A stretch of 64,000 bases of DNA from Symsagittifera roscoffensis (lineage: Eukaryota; Xenacoelomorpha; Acoela; Convolutidae), in the NCBI RefSeq assembly GCF_963678635.1, contig NC_087063.1:74485617-74549616 (forward strand), in the 5' to 3' direction. The position numbers and the translations under genes are program-made. This document shows positions 43,798 to 54,454 of this stretch, piece after piece. Position 1 is the stretch's first letter, and each line of letters opens with the position of its first letter. The notes beneath the pieces were generated by a model. It was given only the letters and a program-made list of their open reading frames with translations, was not told the DNA's origin and did no database searches.

Positions 43798-45968
43798 GAG
43801 TGTACAAGCAAAGATTGCTTAAAACTTTCAGGACTGATAAATTGGATTAGATGTGATTGTTGCTCTAGTTGGTATCACATCAGTTGTGTAAATATTTCTC
43901 TTAGCGACTCTAAGAAAACCCAATGGTTTCAGTGTCCTTTATGCGTTGATGTAAAATCTGTTAATAAAGCAACAATAGGTAATGATTTAGTGCTAGACAA
44001 TTATGTTAACACAGCCATCTCAAATGTCCGAGTACTCAAGAGAGTACCAAAAGACTCGCGTGTTCCCTTGGCGGAAAGTCTGTCGGACAAAATAAATGAC
44101 ATCGTCTACAATGTAGAAGATGTTACAAAATGGCTAATTTTTTTAACGTCGTTCTTGTTTTTTTTGGAGCAACCGAAAAGAAGTGGACGCAAACAGACCA
44201 CAAGCATGAGCTCTTTGATAAATAAAAAAATTCGAGCAAATGACTTGTCACTTCCAAAACCCCATCCCCAAGTTTCAAGCCCGCCTCTGAGTGACCTCGA
44301 GCAGAGAATAAAGTTAATAAGTAGTAAGCTCGATGAAGGAAATGTAAAGGGAGGAATAAGGCTTGCTGCTTCGGATGATAAAATAGCTCCTTTTTCAACT
44401 GATAACTATCAAAAATTGTTGTCTAAGCAGCCGCAGCGAGCCAAATTTGCAGCTCCAAATCCAAAAAAGTTGGATAGTTTTTTCGTAACCAATTTCGACC
44501 TATACAAAGCGATAATGTCCTTTCCAAACGGATCAGCAGCAGGTCCTGATAAAATATTTCCTCAAATTTTTAAAGATCTTGTTAGTAAGTCGAATGGCAG
44601 TACAGGACTTAATTTTCTGAAATCGCTTACTAAGCTGATAAACCTCATTGGAGATGGCAAAATACCGGAACCACTAAGACCTTTCTTTTTTGGCGCAAAG
44701 CTTATCGCCCTCATAAAAATAGACGGAGGGTTGAGACCGATTGCCATAGGCAACACGCTGAGACGTATCGCGTCTAAATGCGCTGGAAGCAAGGCCCTCT
44801 CCGAGCGACAAATTTTTTTCGGAAACGTACAGGTAGGATGCGGTACCAAACGAGGAGCAGAAATAGCTGCGCACTCGTTTCGAAACCTAATTGAACGCGA
44901 CGACAATCCAAAATGTACTGTTCTTTTAAAACTAGTTTTTAAGAAAGCCTTTAACTCTTTAAACAGAGAAACAATGCTGAATCATGTTTTTTCAAATCGC
45001 CCCGAATTGTATAATTACACCCATTGCGCGTATGGTAAACCTAGTTACCTTTTTTACGGAAGCTCTGTCATAATGTCCGAAGACGGAACTCAGCAAGGTG
45101 ATCCTGAAGCCCCACCTCTTTTTGCGGAAACAATTCATACACTAGTCAAACAGTTGGAGTCGAAAATTAACATCTGGTATTTAGATGATGGGAATTTAGC
45201 CGACGACTATAAGGTAGTACTCCGGGACCTTAAAAACATTCTGAAATTGGAACAAATTTACGGCCTGAGCTTAAACACTGAGGAGTGTGAACTTTGTTTT
45301 TTGGGACCGACTACTAGTACACAGTATAATTCAATTTTAACACAATTTCGAAAGTATGCCCCAAAATAAAAATAAAAACAAAAGAAGAACTCCTCATTTT
45401 AGGATCTCCAATCGGCGAACTTTGCCGAAAAGAATTGCTCGACGAAAAAATTAGGGAGCTTGGAAAAATCTCGGATGTCATTGAGAAACTAGACGCCCAT
45501 TATGGTTTTAACCTCCTGAAAAATTGCTTTAGCATGCCAAAACTCCTATATTTTTTGCGTACGAACCCTTGTTTTTTGCAAAATGATTTTTTGGAACGCT
45601 ACGATAAATTACTAAGAAATTCGTTATGCAAGGTCACTAACGTGAAAATGGATGATAACCAGTTTTTACAAGCAGTTCTCCCGGCAGCCAAAGGTGGCTT
45701 GGGCGTTTCTTCCGCTCGTCTACTCGCTTTACCCGCTTTCTTAGCCTCAGCAGTAGGAGCGAAAGATGCCTTGAGCGAAATCTTTGGTTTGGAGCATGTG
45801 GATGGAACCTATGATGATGCGCTTAAACGGTGGTTTGACCTTGGAAAAATTGAAATGGCTCCGAAAAATGAAATCCAAAAAAATTGGACGGAGCCAATTT
45901 TTGACAGCGAAATTGCAGACTTGATTTTACGACTCGAACCAACGGACGTAAAAAGGTTCAACGTGTGA
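43798..45968 (+). pseudogene. Second LINE type, copy 2: PHD finger and YLDD reverse transcriptase
   Basis: Upstream of the 459-codon frame (43990-45369) and in the same frame lies a PHD-finger half: WIRCDCCSSWYHISC ... WFQCPLC (about 43843-43953). RT segments: PNGSAAGPDKI, GGLRPIAIGNTLRR, motif A KLVFKKAFNSL, GTQQGDPEAPPLF (motif B) and WYLDDGNLADD (motif C, about 45176-45208). In motif A the catalytic Asp is replaced by Val (GTT), so the enzyme is dead. After a frame change near 45370, the post-RT domain continues at 45435-45968 with AAKGGLGVSSARLLALPAF. Truncated at the 3' end. Confidence 0.85.
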
Positions 45969-46338
45969 CATTCGACCAGAATGGCCAAAATGCAATCTCT
46001 GCAGACTTCGAAATTTTAGCAGTGAGCCTTCCGAGTTGATGATTTTGAAGGATTAACGACGTTGTTGGAACGTTTAGCCAAACGGTGAAGGCTGGAATAT
46101 TCTGGTATTTTAAAATTTCAAAAATTCGAATGATGACGTCACATTTCTGAGAAATGCTGAAACGGCCATTTTTAACAAAAACGAGTGAAAAAACAGAACA
46201 ACAACGTTAGTTGCGCTGACGAGAACAACTTGATCGAAATTGAAGAAGTCGAAATTGAAGAAAAACAGCAGCAGAGTGCAGAGAACGTTCCGAGTTGCAA
46301 CTATTGTGCTGCTACAATAGTTGCAAGGCCGTTGCGAA
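45969..46338. other. Junction between LINE and element B
   Basis: No reliable gene. A CRE-type palindrome TGACGTCA occurs at 46134-46141. ACGGTGAAGG at 46082 already resembles the inverted half of the element B leader repeat, so the element may begin left of the hairpin at 46556. Confidence 0.35.
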
Positions 46339-46555
46339 CAACGGTGAAGGGTAAGAAATCAGCCCTCCGTGTTATCGTGAATTCGAACTTAAGGAGCTTG
46401 ATTCACTGGATTCAAGAATCCGGAAGGGTCTCGGGACGGAAAACTTTTATTGACTCATATGAACTTTTAGCATCCTGTCATGTCCTGACTTGAATTTAAT
46501 TGATATTTGGATTAGTTTTGACAAGGATGAGGTGCTAAGAGTTGGGGGGGAAAGG

Positions 46556-46578
46556 GTTGATCCATCTTCGATGGAGAT
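46556..46578 (+). repeat. Hairpin at the 5' end of element B
   Basis: TTGATCCAT-CTTCG-ATGGAGATG, an imperfect version of the 9-bp palindrome that ends the terminal blocks of element A (3678-3700) and the C copies. It lies about 340 bp before the shared 5' block, as in A. Confidence 0.55.
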
Positions 46579-46892
46579 GATGATTTTTATCTACTGAACA
46601 AAAACAATAGTAATATAATAAGTAGTAGCCCTGTTTTTAGGAGTGACCTCGTGGTCTGGAAATACTGAGACCCAGCCATGAGCTCACTATTTTTGCATGT
46701 AATTCAGTTAATTTGAGCGTTCTGGTCGAAGCCGGAGAACAGTAACGTTTTTGTCGACCCGATGTAAGAAAGACCACCGAAAAGCACTGGCTTGGTAGAG
46801 ACGGTGAAAAACATGCAAAGCTCTGTTTAGACGCTAGCCAGTCGTCTTAAGACTTAGTTTTGTTATCCGTCGATATGTATCTTCCGGGCGAA

Positions 46893-46949
46893 TGTTACAT
46901 GTATGTTTTTATGGCGCTCCTGGGTGTTATTCTTTCATAACATCATGAC
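46893..46949 (+). promoter_or_regulatory. Conserved 5' block of element B
   Basis: Contains the TTTTTATGGCGCTCCTGGGT core shared with 4001-4051, flanked by TGTTACAT and ACATCATGAC on the two sides. It is followed by an A-rich stretch (47160-47330), also as in A. Confidence 0.6.
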
Positions 46950-49140
46950 CGGCGGAACCGTTAACGAGCACTCCGCGCCGAGCGGATGCTCACATTAACG
47001 CCCTTAATAGGCCTAAACTGCCGGGGCGGAAGGGTAGTTCGGAACGCGGAAGCCTTCCGGATTACCGTGAATAGTTTTTTAACCTAGTTAAGACCGAAAA
47101 TTCACGAACCAGGAAGGGTGGGGGGAATCATGAACCCCTCATCCCCTGAGTGGTTTGTGACCAAAAACACTTAAAGATATAAGCAAAACCAAACAAAAAG
47201 TATCATAGTACCCAAGAAAAACAAAAAACATAAAAAATAACCGAAAAAACCAAAAACAGTAAAAAAAAGTAAAAAATCAGTAGAAATCATCCCCCCAGAC
47301 AAGATGTGATTCAACCCCCCCGTTTGTTGTTGATAGATATATTGTTGTTACAGGCATTTATATCAGTCAGGATTGCTACGATCAGTTCTGTAGCCCGTTT
47401 GTGAGGCTTGTACTGTAGGGTTATTTGAGCATTTAAGCACCTTAATGATAAATTGCGCTCAATCCGGAAGGGTCAGCTGATTTGCGCTCAATTCGGAAGG
47501 GTCTTGGGTGAAGACCGATCCGGCAAGCAGTTCAAGGAGCAACAAGAAGGGGCTCAACGACAACAACAATCGACTGTTGGGTATCGTTAACAAGTTTTGT
47601 ATCCCTTTTGGTACAAAAAGTAAGATAGTAATCTGTGGGGGGCTCGACAGTGCTGCACTGTAGTGACCCTTCACCGAACTGCGAATATCCGAGTTAAGCA
47701 CCTTAATTCGGATAATAAACAAACCCGGAGGGGTATAGTATTACTAATATTATTATTTATATAGCCTATATTAATAGTCTTATATCGTTTTTCAGTGAAA
47801 AACAACGAAAACAGACCGGTTTTTAGGGTCAAAATAGCGATATTTTGATCCCCCCACAAGTCGCGATTTTTGAGATATCGATATTTTTTGAAACGGAAAA
47901 AAGCGCTAAGTTAGTGTGTTACATCGTAACTGCACTACTGTAATAAGTAGAACCGGTTAACTTTAGTTCGGAAGTGGTTGGAACTAGTTTGGTACAAAAA
48001 AACAAATTTTCCCATTTTTTGATAGTAAGAAACACTATAAAATCAGAAAATTTTTTGAAATCTTTGAGTTAGGACAGTAAAAATAGTTGATCGGACAACG
48101 TCCACTGGTGAATCTACGAGTTTTAAGACCCGCTACCCGAAAGCCTTCCGGGTCGCAGAGAAATCGAACATAACGTGTTTGATTTGGTGGATTCATCAAT
48201 CCGGAGGGGTCCAGGTAGCATAGTTTTTCGCAAATTTTTTCTACAAAAGCGTTTTAGATCGGGTCTTTTGCATTGAACTAGAAGAGTATAGGCCTTCTGA
48301 GCTCAGATCAATAATTTTTAGGTCGAAAGGACCAGATTTGCGGAAAAAGTTAGGCGGAACCTATAAGAGAGAAATTTTTTGAGTTTGGAAGAAAGACGTT
48401 TTAGTTAATAACTTTGGAACTACTGAGCATATTGATTTGATCTTGGTACCAATAGATCAGAAATTAGCTGAGCTTACTGATAGGGTCAGAAATTTTTTTT
48501 GGAAAAGTAAGCGAGACAATTTTTGAGATTGTTTTTAGCAAAATTACACAAATCCGGAGGGGTACACCCTTCACGTTTTATAAACTTTTCTGAAAAACCC
48601 TTATACCCCCACCAAAAGTTGATAGCGATTGAACTAAGTAACTTAAGACAGTTCTAGACAAAAAGGGAGGGCTGAAGGCACAAGACAACCATAATAGGGT
48701 CGAAATTAGGCAAGTGATAAGACCCTTCACCGTTAGTGTGAATTGTCAAATAAGTGCCTTAACTTCAATCCGGAGGGGTCTAGGAAAGGACCCTATACCC
48801 TTCCCAGTTAATTCAAACAGCATAAAAGCAACGCAGAACGTATCCGGAGGGGTATAAGCTGAGATTAAGAAAACTACGAAAAGCTACTTTGACAGAGCTA
48901 AGGGCTCCCAATCCGGAGGGGTCGAAATTTTTCAAAGTCAGAGGGGTCCGAATCCGGAGGGGTCTACTTTCCACAAAACCGGAGGGGTCCGAATCCGGAG
49001 GGGTCTTATGGTTGCTAATTCGGAGGGGTCCAAATCCGGAGGGGTCTACTATTAACTAACTCGGAGGGGTCCCAATCCGGAGGGGTCTATATTCTGACAG
49101 TCCGGAAGGGTCCTATTTGTGCCAATCCGGAGGGGTATTA

Positions 49141-49612
49141 TTTTATTAAGGACTTAGGTAAACGAAAGAAAGACTAAAAAGCGAGAGGTATTAGGTTATT
49201 AATACACAGGCTAGGTATCAGTGACTGCACTGGTAACTTGCCTTTCAAAAAGAACCAGACTAATACAAAACAGGTCCGAACTCGGATATTCGCGACACTA
49301 AGTCTAAATTAAAAAGAGCGTGACTCATTGGTGTGGATTGAAACATAATACGTTTTTGGGAAAAGTGACTGCCCTGAGGATTTTAGTAGGTCTAGCTCGG
49401 GCAGTCCGAAGGCAGAATAGGTAACACAGTACTCGGTGGGTGCAATAGACGCCCACTTGAGAAAATTACTGCCTTCAAAGTTTTGTCTGTTTGGTGCAGC
49501 ACCAAGCAGGGAAAGCTTTTTCTTTAAAAGACAGGTTCGACTATTGTACTGCGACCGACTAAGAGTACAAGACACATACGTTTTTTTTATATATACATTC
49601 ATATTGTGTCAA

Positions 49613-49643
<31 letters not shown>

Positions 49644-49921
49644 ATCAACCTAAACAGTGCTTGATTGGGTAGTGAGTACACTATCTTTTGAAATTGACTG
49701 ATAACATCATATTGTGCTAGTTTCCAGATCTTTGGACCGATAATCGGTCAGTGTGAATAAATTTTATACAAACTGTACTCTGACAACATACAGGGATTCG
49801 TGGTCACTATTTAGTAGAATCTGGTGAAATTTATTGTGTTGTGTCATTATTATTGTTAATAAAACTATAAGGTCTCTAGCAATTGAGTCAAGAGTGGGCA
49901 TAGGAAAGTGACAAATAAAGA
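49141..49921 (+). other. Leader of element B, distal part
   Basis: Non-coding. A (TA)n/T-tract microsatellite lies at about 49613-49641. No gene is supported; the small open frames here are AT-driven. Confidence 0.5.
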
Positions 49922-50149
49922 ATGAGTTTAGACAAGTCAAGGATACCAAAACGAGGTAATAGCTCTAGGAAATTCATACCTGAAAAGCAAAGAAAAACGA
50001 TGACCGATCCTTTTGTGGATTGGATCAAGCGAACCCGGTCCGATAAAGAGGAGACGGTTTCAGGCAGAATGGTTGAAACGAGAAGTCAGAAGACCTCAGA
50101 AGAGCGAAGAGAACTGTTAGAAGTGAGGTCAATACGGACCATACCATGA
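49922..50149 (+). CDS. Element B short first gag ORF
   Basis: 75 codons from ATG 49922. Basic N terminus (Lys/Arg-rich), then MVETRSQKT, which matches MVNTRSTTE in the first gag frame of element A. It ends with a TGA that overlaps the next ATG as ATGA (50146-50149). In A the equivalent start is joined to the rest of gag in one frame, so here either a frame change has split gag or translation restarts at the ATGA. No domain recognised. Confidence 0.55.
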   Translation: MSLDKSRIPKRGNSSRKFIPEKQRKTMTDPFVDWIKRTRSDKEETVSGRMVETRSQKTSEERRELLEVRSIRTIP

Positions 50150-51516
50150 ACGACAACCAGGGAGTAAATGGACTGGAAGGGAGAGGCAGAAGGCTGGCGA
50201 GTGAATCTACTCCGGTAGAACAAGGCCATGATTTTGCCACTTCCACCGGGACATTGGATCGAGAGGAGATGTCGGAACTGTCCGACATCTCAACTGAAGT
50301 AACCGCAACTAGAAGATCTCCGACAGACAACACTATGATGGCAAGCGGAACTGGGAAACAAACAACCTCATCATCGTTCTCAGAAAGAATGAAGAACACC
50401 TTCGGAAACATCTTTCCATTCAGCATCGGAGGAGGAGCAGGAAACGATGGTGAGTCCCAGGAGGAAGAGGATGAAGAGGAGCAAGGGGACTTTGGATCTC
50501 AAGTCAGCCTCAATAGTTCGATCCAGGAGAGTGAGGCACACGTCGGAAGAGAGACTGGAACCATGGATAAATTTGGTGTAGTGACAACGATAAGCAAAGA
50601 GGCAAACACACCGGGCCAGTCAAAGGACTTCGCGATTAGGACAAGTTCGGAGCCACAACCTGGAGAGAGTAGAACCAGAGGGCTTGGCAAGGCGTTAATG
50701 GATCCTGAATTAAATAATGAAAAGACGTTGGAGCAGAGAGTCAAGGCCCGGATCTCGACAAGCACGAAGTTACCTGGGACCGACAGGGTTACACCACCAC
50801 TAGTGACGCCACTCATGGATAACGGGGCTGCACTAGAGGAAGCCTTAAACAACATAGTGGGCAGTTTAGGAGAACAAAATGAACAGATGTCGATAAGGAT
50901 GAGTGAACTAGAAAGAGCAGTTCACATTGAAAGAGAAAGTCTGCGGGAAGAAATAAACCTCAACAGACAAGAAGTTGACAGAAGCGAAAAACGCTTGAAA
51001 GAAAGAACGGACGAACATATGACGAGGAACTTGTCGCGAATGACAAGAGAGGCGGAACAGAGGGAGTTACGTTTAAGAGCCGACATGGAGAAGTTAAGAA
51101 TTCAGCAAGAGCAGTCTCTTGGGTCTCTTGACACAAAGATAGACGCGATGATGGAGAGGCGAACTCAGGCTATCATGGATAGGTTGGACGGGCTACTAAG
51201 CAGCAAGAGTGGACCAAAAGAAGGAGAGCCGAACTCGGGAGGTCCCAGCAGGGAACCGAGGGTGAACTTCATTGAACATCAAAGGAGGAAGACGTATGGA
51301 TCCACTAGAGGCAGGGGCAGTTCATCAGGCTATGCCACAAGGGGTAATACAGCATGGGGCCCGAACAGTAGAGCAAGTTCAACGGGGAACAGACAAACCT
51401 CGAACGAACGACCAACAAAAAAGCACACATGCGACTGGGAGAAGCGATTCTGGCAACATGGGGCATACAAGCCCGAGGAGGAGTCACATGGGCCAAGCGG
51501 GAAACGCTCATGGTGA
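50146..51516 (+). CDS. gag: Element B gag, N-terminal region
   Basis: 456 codons from ATG 50146. Acidic, Ser/Thr-rich N-terminal half with a run of Glu/Asp; a long coiled coil at about residues 235-350; and a basic Arg/Gly/Ser/Asn-rich C-terminal part beginning RVNFIEHQRR, which aligns with RVDFVEPQRN of A. It probably forms the matrix-like or oligomerising part of gag. It overlaps the next frame (+1 relative) by more than 200 nt; in A the same join is in one frame, so the shift is either an indel or a +1 frameshift site. Confidence 0.75.
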   Translation: MNDNQGVNGLEGRGRRLASESTPVEQGHDFATSTGTLDREEMSELSDISTEVTATRRSPTDNTMMASGTGKQTTSSSFSERMKNTFGNIFPFSIGGGAGNDGESQEEEDEEEQGDFGSQVSLNSSIQESEAHVGRETGTMDKFGVVTTISKEANTPGQSKDFAIRTSSEPQPGESRTRGLGKALMDPELNNEKTLEQRVKARISTSTKLPGTDRVTPPLVTPLMDNGAALEEALNNIVGSLGEQNEQMSIRMSELERAVHIERESLREEINLNRQEVDRSEKRLKERTDEHMTRNLSRMTREAEQRELRLRADMEKLRIQQEQSLGSLDTKIDAMMERRTQAIMDRLDGLLSSKSGPKEGEPNSGGPSREPRVNFIEHQRRKTYGSTRGRGSSSGYATRGNTAWGPNSRASSTGNRQTSNERPTKKHTCDWEKRFWQHGAYKPEEESHGPSGKRSW

Positions 51517-54454
51517 TTCGGATTGCAGGGATGCACCGCACACAGAGCCTTCGACAAGGTGTGAGGACACTCAAGCGGGACACTCAAGGGATGCTACGGC
51601 AATGGCCACAGCATTTGAACCCCTGAACAGGTCTTTAGAGACATTCCTGACGAGGTTATCAAGAACCAATGAACGCAGTGAGAAGTCCAGAAGAGTCTTT
51701 AAGAAACCAAGATGCTACAAAGACGAATCTGATGGCTGTATTGATACCTGGATAGAGGTAATGAAGCTGCATTTCGAGGAAGAGGACTTGTCGGAGAGAC
51801 AGGAATGCAGCGCGCTCACCAGCAACTTAGAAGGGACAGCCCTGAACTGTGTCATGGCCAAGAAACAGTATCAACGTGACACTGCTGAGAAAATCTTCGA
51901 AATCTTGTTAAACCGTTTCGGATCAGGGGTGCAGGGGCACCAGGCGATGATGCGCTTCGAGAAACGGAGGCAACGAGAAGATGAAACAATAGAAAAGTTT
52001 CTCGATGATTTGGAAATGCTGAGAAGACGCAGCCAACCGGATGAGTCAAACCGAAGGATGAACCTGGCCGTAGCCTCAAAATTCATCGATGGTGTGAAAA
52101 ATGATGAACTTCGTACGATGCTAGCAACGCATTACACACCACTATCAACCAATGCGCCAACACCGGAGGAGTTGAGGCTCAAATCAAAAGAGTATCTTTT
52201 GTTGAAACCTCCTTCGAGATCTGGATATTACAAGAACAATTATGGCAATTTTAACAACGGACCAGCAAACCAAGGGAACAATTGGTACAAACCGAGGGAT
52301 GATATGGACAAGAGACGTTCTTGTGCTAATTGCAGTTCAACAGACCATCATGTGTCAGCATGCCCAGCTTACAAACAAGGCATGAAAGCAATAGGCTTTA
52401 GCCTCGAGGACGAAGATGCGTCAGAGTTGGATCATGAGGATTTCATGAGAGGAGTAATTGCGAAATTCGGCCCGAGGTGTTTCTTTTGTAACTTGGAAGG
52501 TCTTTTTAAATCAGATTGTCCGCAATTCTGGGATGCAGTAGCAGACATCAAGCATCCAAGACATGAAGAAGCTTTGTCAGGAGTGAAAGCCAGCAAGGCT
52601 CGACTTTTGAGTGAAGCGGAGGCACGCAGAAAGGATAAACCTCAAGAGCTGGTGGCAAAGAAGATGCAAGCGGTAACAGAGGAAGCACGTGATCCGGAAC
52701 CAGCAACTGCGGCCGATGACTTCAAAATCGATTATAGGGCAGCTGCGAGGGATGCTATAAATAGAGTACAGCAGGAACTAGTGACGAAAGAGATTGAGCA
52801 AAAGGTGAAACTCGAGCTGGAGAATGAAAAATTACAGGAGCAACTGAACGCCTTTGAAGCAACGGAAGTTGAAGAGGCAAAAGCACCAAGCAGCTTGAGC
52901 ATGAAACTTAATGTTATCTCCGGTCAGAGGTTCGGTATGGCACCGCAAGGAAGTAAAATACAGTCGATAATCTCGGTGGCAGGGCATCAGGTAATCAGAA
53001 ATCTGAGTGAACCATCTGAGTTCACTTTGATGCATTTGGACACATATGCAGACTATCTGAGGCAGATGGAGCCACGCACCGAGTCGAGGGCTGTGAGGGC
53101 ACTACTAACCACGGGTGGCCCTCGCATGAAGAAACTTCATGGACGCTACCTAGAAGTCTATGGGCCGTATCAAGTGATGCTGAACGTGGATGGGATCAGT
53201 ATCTACACCAGGACTTATGTAACAAAAGATGATGACCAAATAGGGCAGATCTATTTGGGTGAAGAGGAACTCAAAGTCCGCAGGATAGGCCATGACGCCA
53301 TGATGGAACAAGACGCGGTACACATTGGATATGAAGCAGATGTGACAGCACACCTGCTCGACACCAACGGAACAAAAATCGGAGTCACAGGGCTTCTGGA
53401 CACAGGAGCGGTGGTGAGTGTGATGCCGATAAAAACTTGGGAAAGAATGGGCTTCACACGGGAAGATCTGATTCCTACGAACCTCCGACTGGCCGCCGCA
53501 AATCGAGGAGCCATCTACGTGGCCGGAAGAACACCGATAACGGTCCTTCACATGGGAGGACGAGACCTTTGGATGAGCTTCCTGGTGGTAGAGAGTCTGG
53601 ACGACGCCGACCAATTCATCTTGGGCAGAGATTTTGTCAGGAATTTTGACGTGATGATTGACTTGAACAACGGTCTAATATGGATTAGAAACCCGGACCG
53701 AAAGTATGTTAAGAGACCAATTAATAGGATAATAACAGATGAAAATAAAGTACCAGTTTTTTTGGATAGAAAAGTAAAGTTACAACCAGGACAAGCTGTA
53801 GTAGCAATTTTTAGAATGAGAAATTTAAATTCGTTAAGTGATAGCAAACAGGTTTGCTTAGTACCGAATCCAAATAGTCAGAGTTCGGTGATTTTGGGCC
53901 GGAGCTTCTCGGTAACGCGAAACGGACTGTGTGTCAGTGTGTTGTTGAACACACTGGACACCACGGTTTCAATCCAGCGTGGAAAGAAGCTTGGCTACGC
54001 CTTGCCGATGAGGACCGACTATGAGAAGACACAAAACTTGAAGAAACATAATGTGAAAGACTGTCCTTATCATGCAAATAAAGATAAATTCTTAAAGAGA
54101 ATTAATGAATTAAAATCTATTCAAAAATTGTTTTCAATGAAATCCGAAATGGACGACGGCTTATCAAGTTGCTCGAATTTTCCGGAACGCCCCTCGTCAT
54201 ATGAACTAGATTCTGACAAACCGGTTTTGCCAGAAATAGAACATTTAAAAGGAAAAATAGGTGAGGGAGATTTTGAAAAATTGCGGGACCTCCTAAATCG
54301 GAACGCCGAGGTATTTTCAAAACATAAGGCGGACATCGGTTGCTGTAATTTCGTCGAACACGAAATCGAACTAGAAGAGGGCGCCGTTCCCCATAGGGAA
54401 GGCGCAAGGCGAATGACGCCACATAAATCGGAAGCGTGCCGAGCGGAAATATAA
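51272..54454 (+). CDS. gag-pro: Element B gag capsid, nucleocapsid and protease
   Basis: About 1060 codons. No upstream ATG is natural here (first in-frame ATG 51296), so expression by frameshift from the preceding gag part is likely. Capsid domain at about residues 145-290 (DGCIDTW, LEGTALNCV, LLNRFGS, KFIDGVK). Zinc knuckle 1 at 351-364 (CANC..H..C) is intact. Knuckle 2 at 403-416 has Leu (CTT, 52502) in place of His, so it should not bind zinc normally. Coiled coil at about 490-535. Retropepsin active site LLDTGAV with Asp at residue 710, then ILGRDF. It ends at TAA 54452-54454 just before RT. Confidence 0.88.
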   Translation: MNIKGGRRMDPLEAGAVHQAMPQGVIQHGARTVEQVQRGTDKPRTNDQQKSTHATGRSDSGNMGHTSPRRSHMGQAGNAHGDSDCRDAPHTEPSTRCEDTQAGHSRDATAMATAFEPLNRSLETFLTRLSRTNERSEKSRRVFKKPRCYKDESDGCIDTWIEVMKLHFEEEDLSERQECSALTSNLEGTALNCVMAKKQYQRDTAEKIFEILLNRFGSGVQGHQAMMRFEKRRQREDETIEKFLDDLEMLRRRSQPDESNRRMNLAVASKFIDGVKNDELRTMLATHYTPLSTNAPTPEELRLKSKEYLLLKPPSRSGYYKNNYGNFNNGPANQGNNWYKPRDDMDKRRSCANCSSTDHHVSACPAYKQGMKAIGFSLEDEDASELDHEDFMRGVIAKFGPRCFFCNLEGLFKSDCPQFWDAVADIKHPRHEEALSGVKASKARLLSEAEARRKDKPQELVAKKMQAVTEEARDPEPATAADDFKIDYRAAARDAINRVQQELVTKEIEQKVKLELENEKLQEQLNAFEATEVEEAKAPSSLSMKLNVISGQRFGMAPQGSKIQSIISVAGHQVIRNLSEPSEFTLMHLDTYADYLRQMEPRTESRAVRALLTTGGPRMKKLHGRYLEVYGPYQVMLNVDGISIYTRTYVTKDDDQIGQIYLGEEELKVRRIGHDAMMEQDAVHIGYEADVTAHLLDTNGTKIGVTGLLDTGAVVSVMPIKTWERMGFTREDLIPTNLRLAAANRGAIYVAGRTPITVLHMGGRDLWMSFLVVESLDDADQFILGRDFVRNFDVMIDLNNGLIWIRNPDRKYVKRPINRIITDENKVPVFLDRKVKLQPGQAVVAIFRMRNLNSLSDSKQVCLVPNPNSQSSVILGRSFSVTRNGLCVSVLLNTLDTTVSIQRGKKLGYALPMRTDYEKTQNLKKHNVKDCPYHANKDKFLKRINELKSIQKLFSMKSEMDDGLSSCSNFPERPSSYELDSDKPVLPEIEHLKGKIGEGDFEKLRDLLNRNAEVFSKHKADIGCCNFVEHEIELEEGAVPHREGARRMTPHKSEACRAEI

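Larger units (their letters stand above)
46339..49140 (+). repeat. Dispersed array of CCGGAGGGGT motifs in the leader of B
   Basis: AATCCGGAGGGGTC and close variants recur about 15-18 times (for example near 46419, 47462, 47492, 47727, 48199, 48551, 48770, 48841), becoming dense at 48900-49140 where they come in pairs. The reverse-sense partner GACCCTTCACCG occurs near 47665 and 48720, each a short distance before a plus-sense copy, so hairpins in the RNA are possible. Confidence 0.85.

Noticed and set aside
46185-46493. 102-codon small protein gene
   Set aside because: No motif; lies in the repeat-bearing upstream region of B, uses a Glu/Gln low-complexity stretch, and has no relative in A.
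46339-49140. CRISPR array
   Set aside because: The repeats are short, variable and irregularly spaced inside a eukaryotic retroelement leader; no cas genes.
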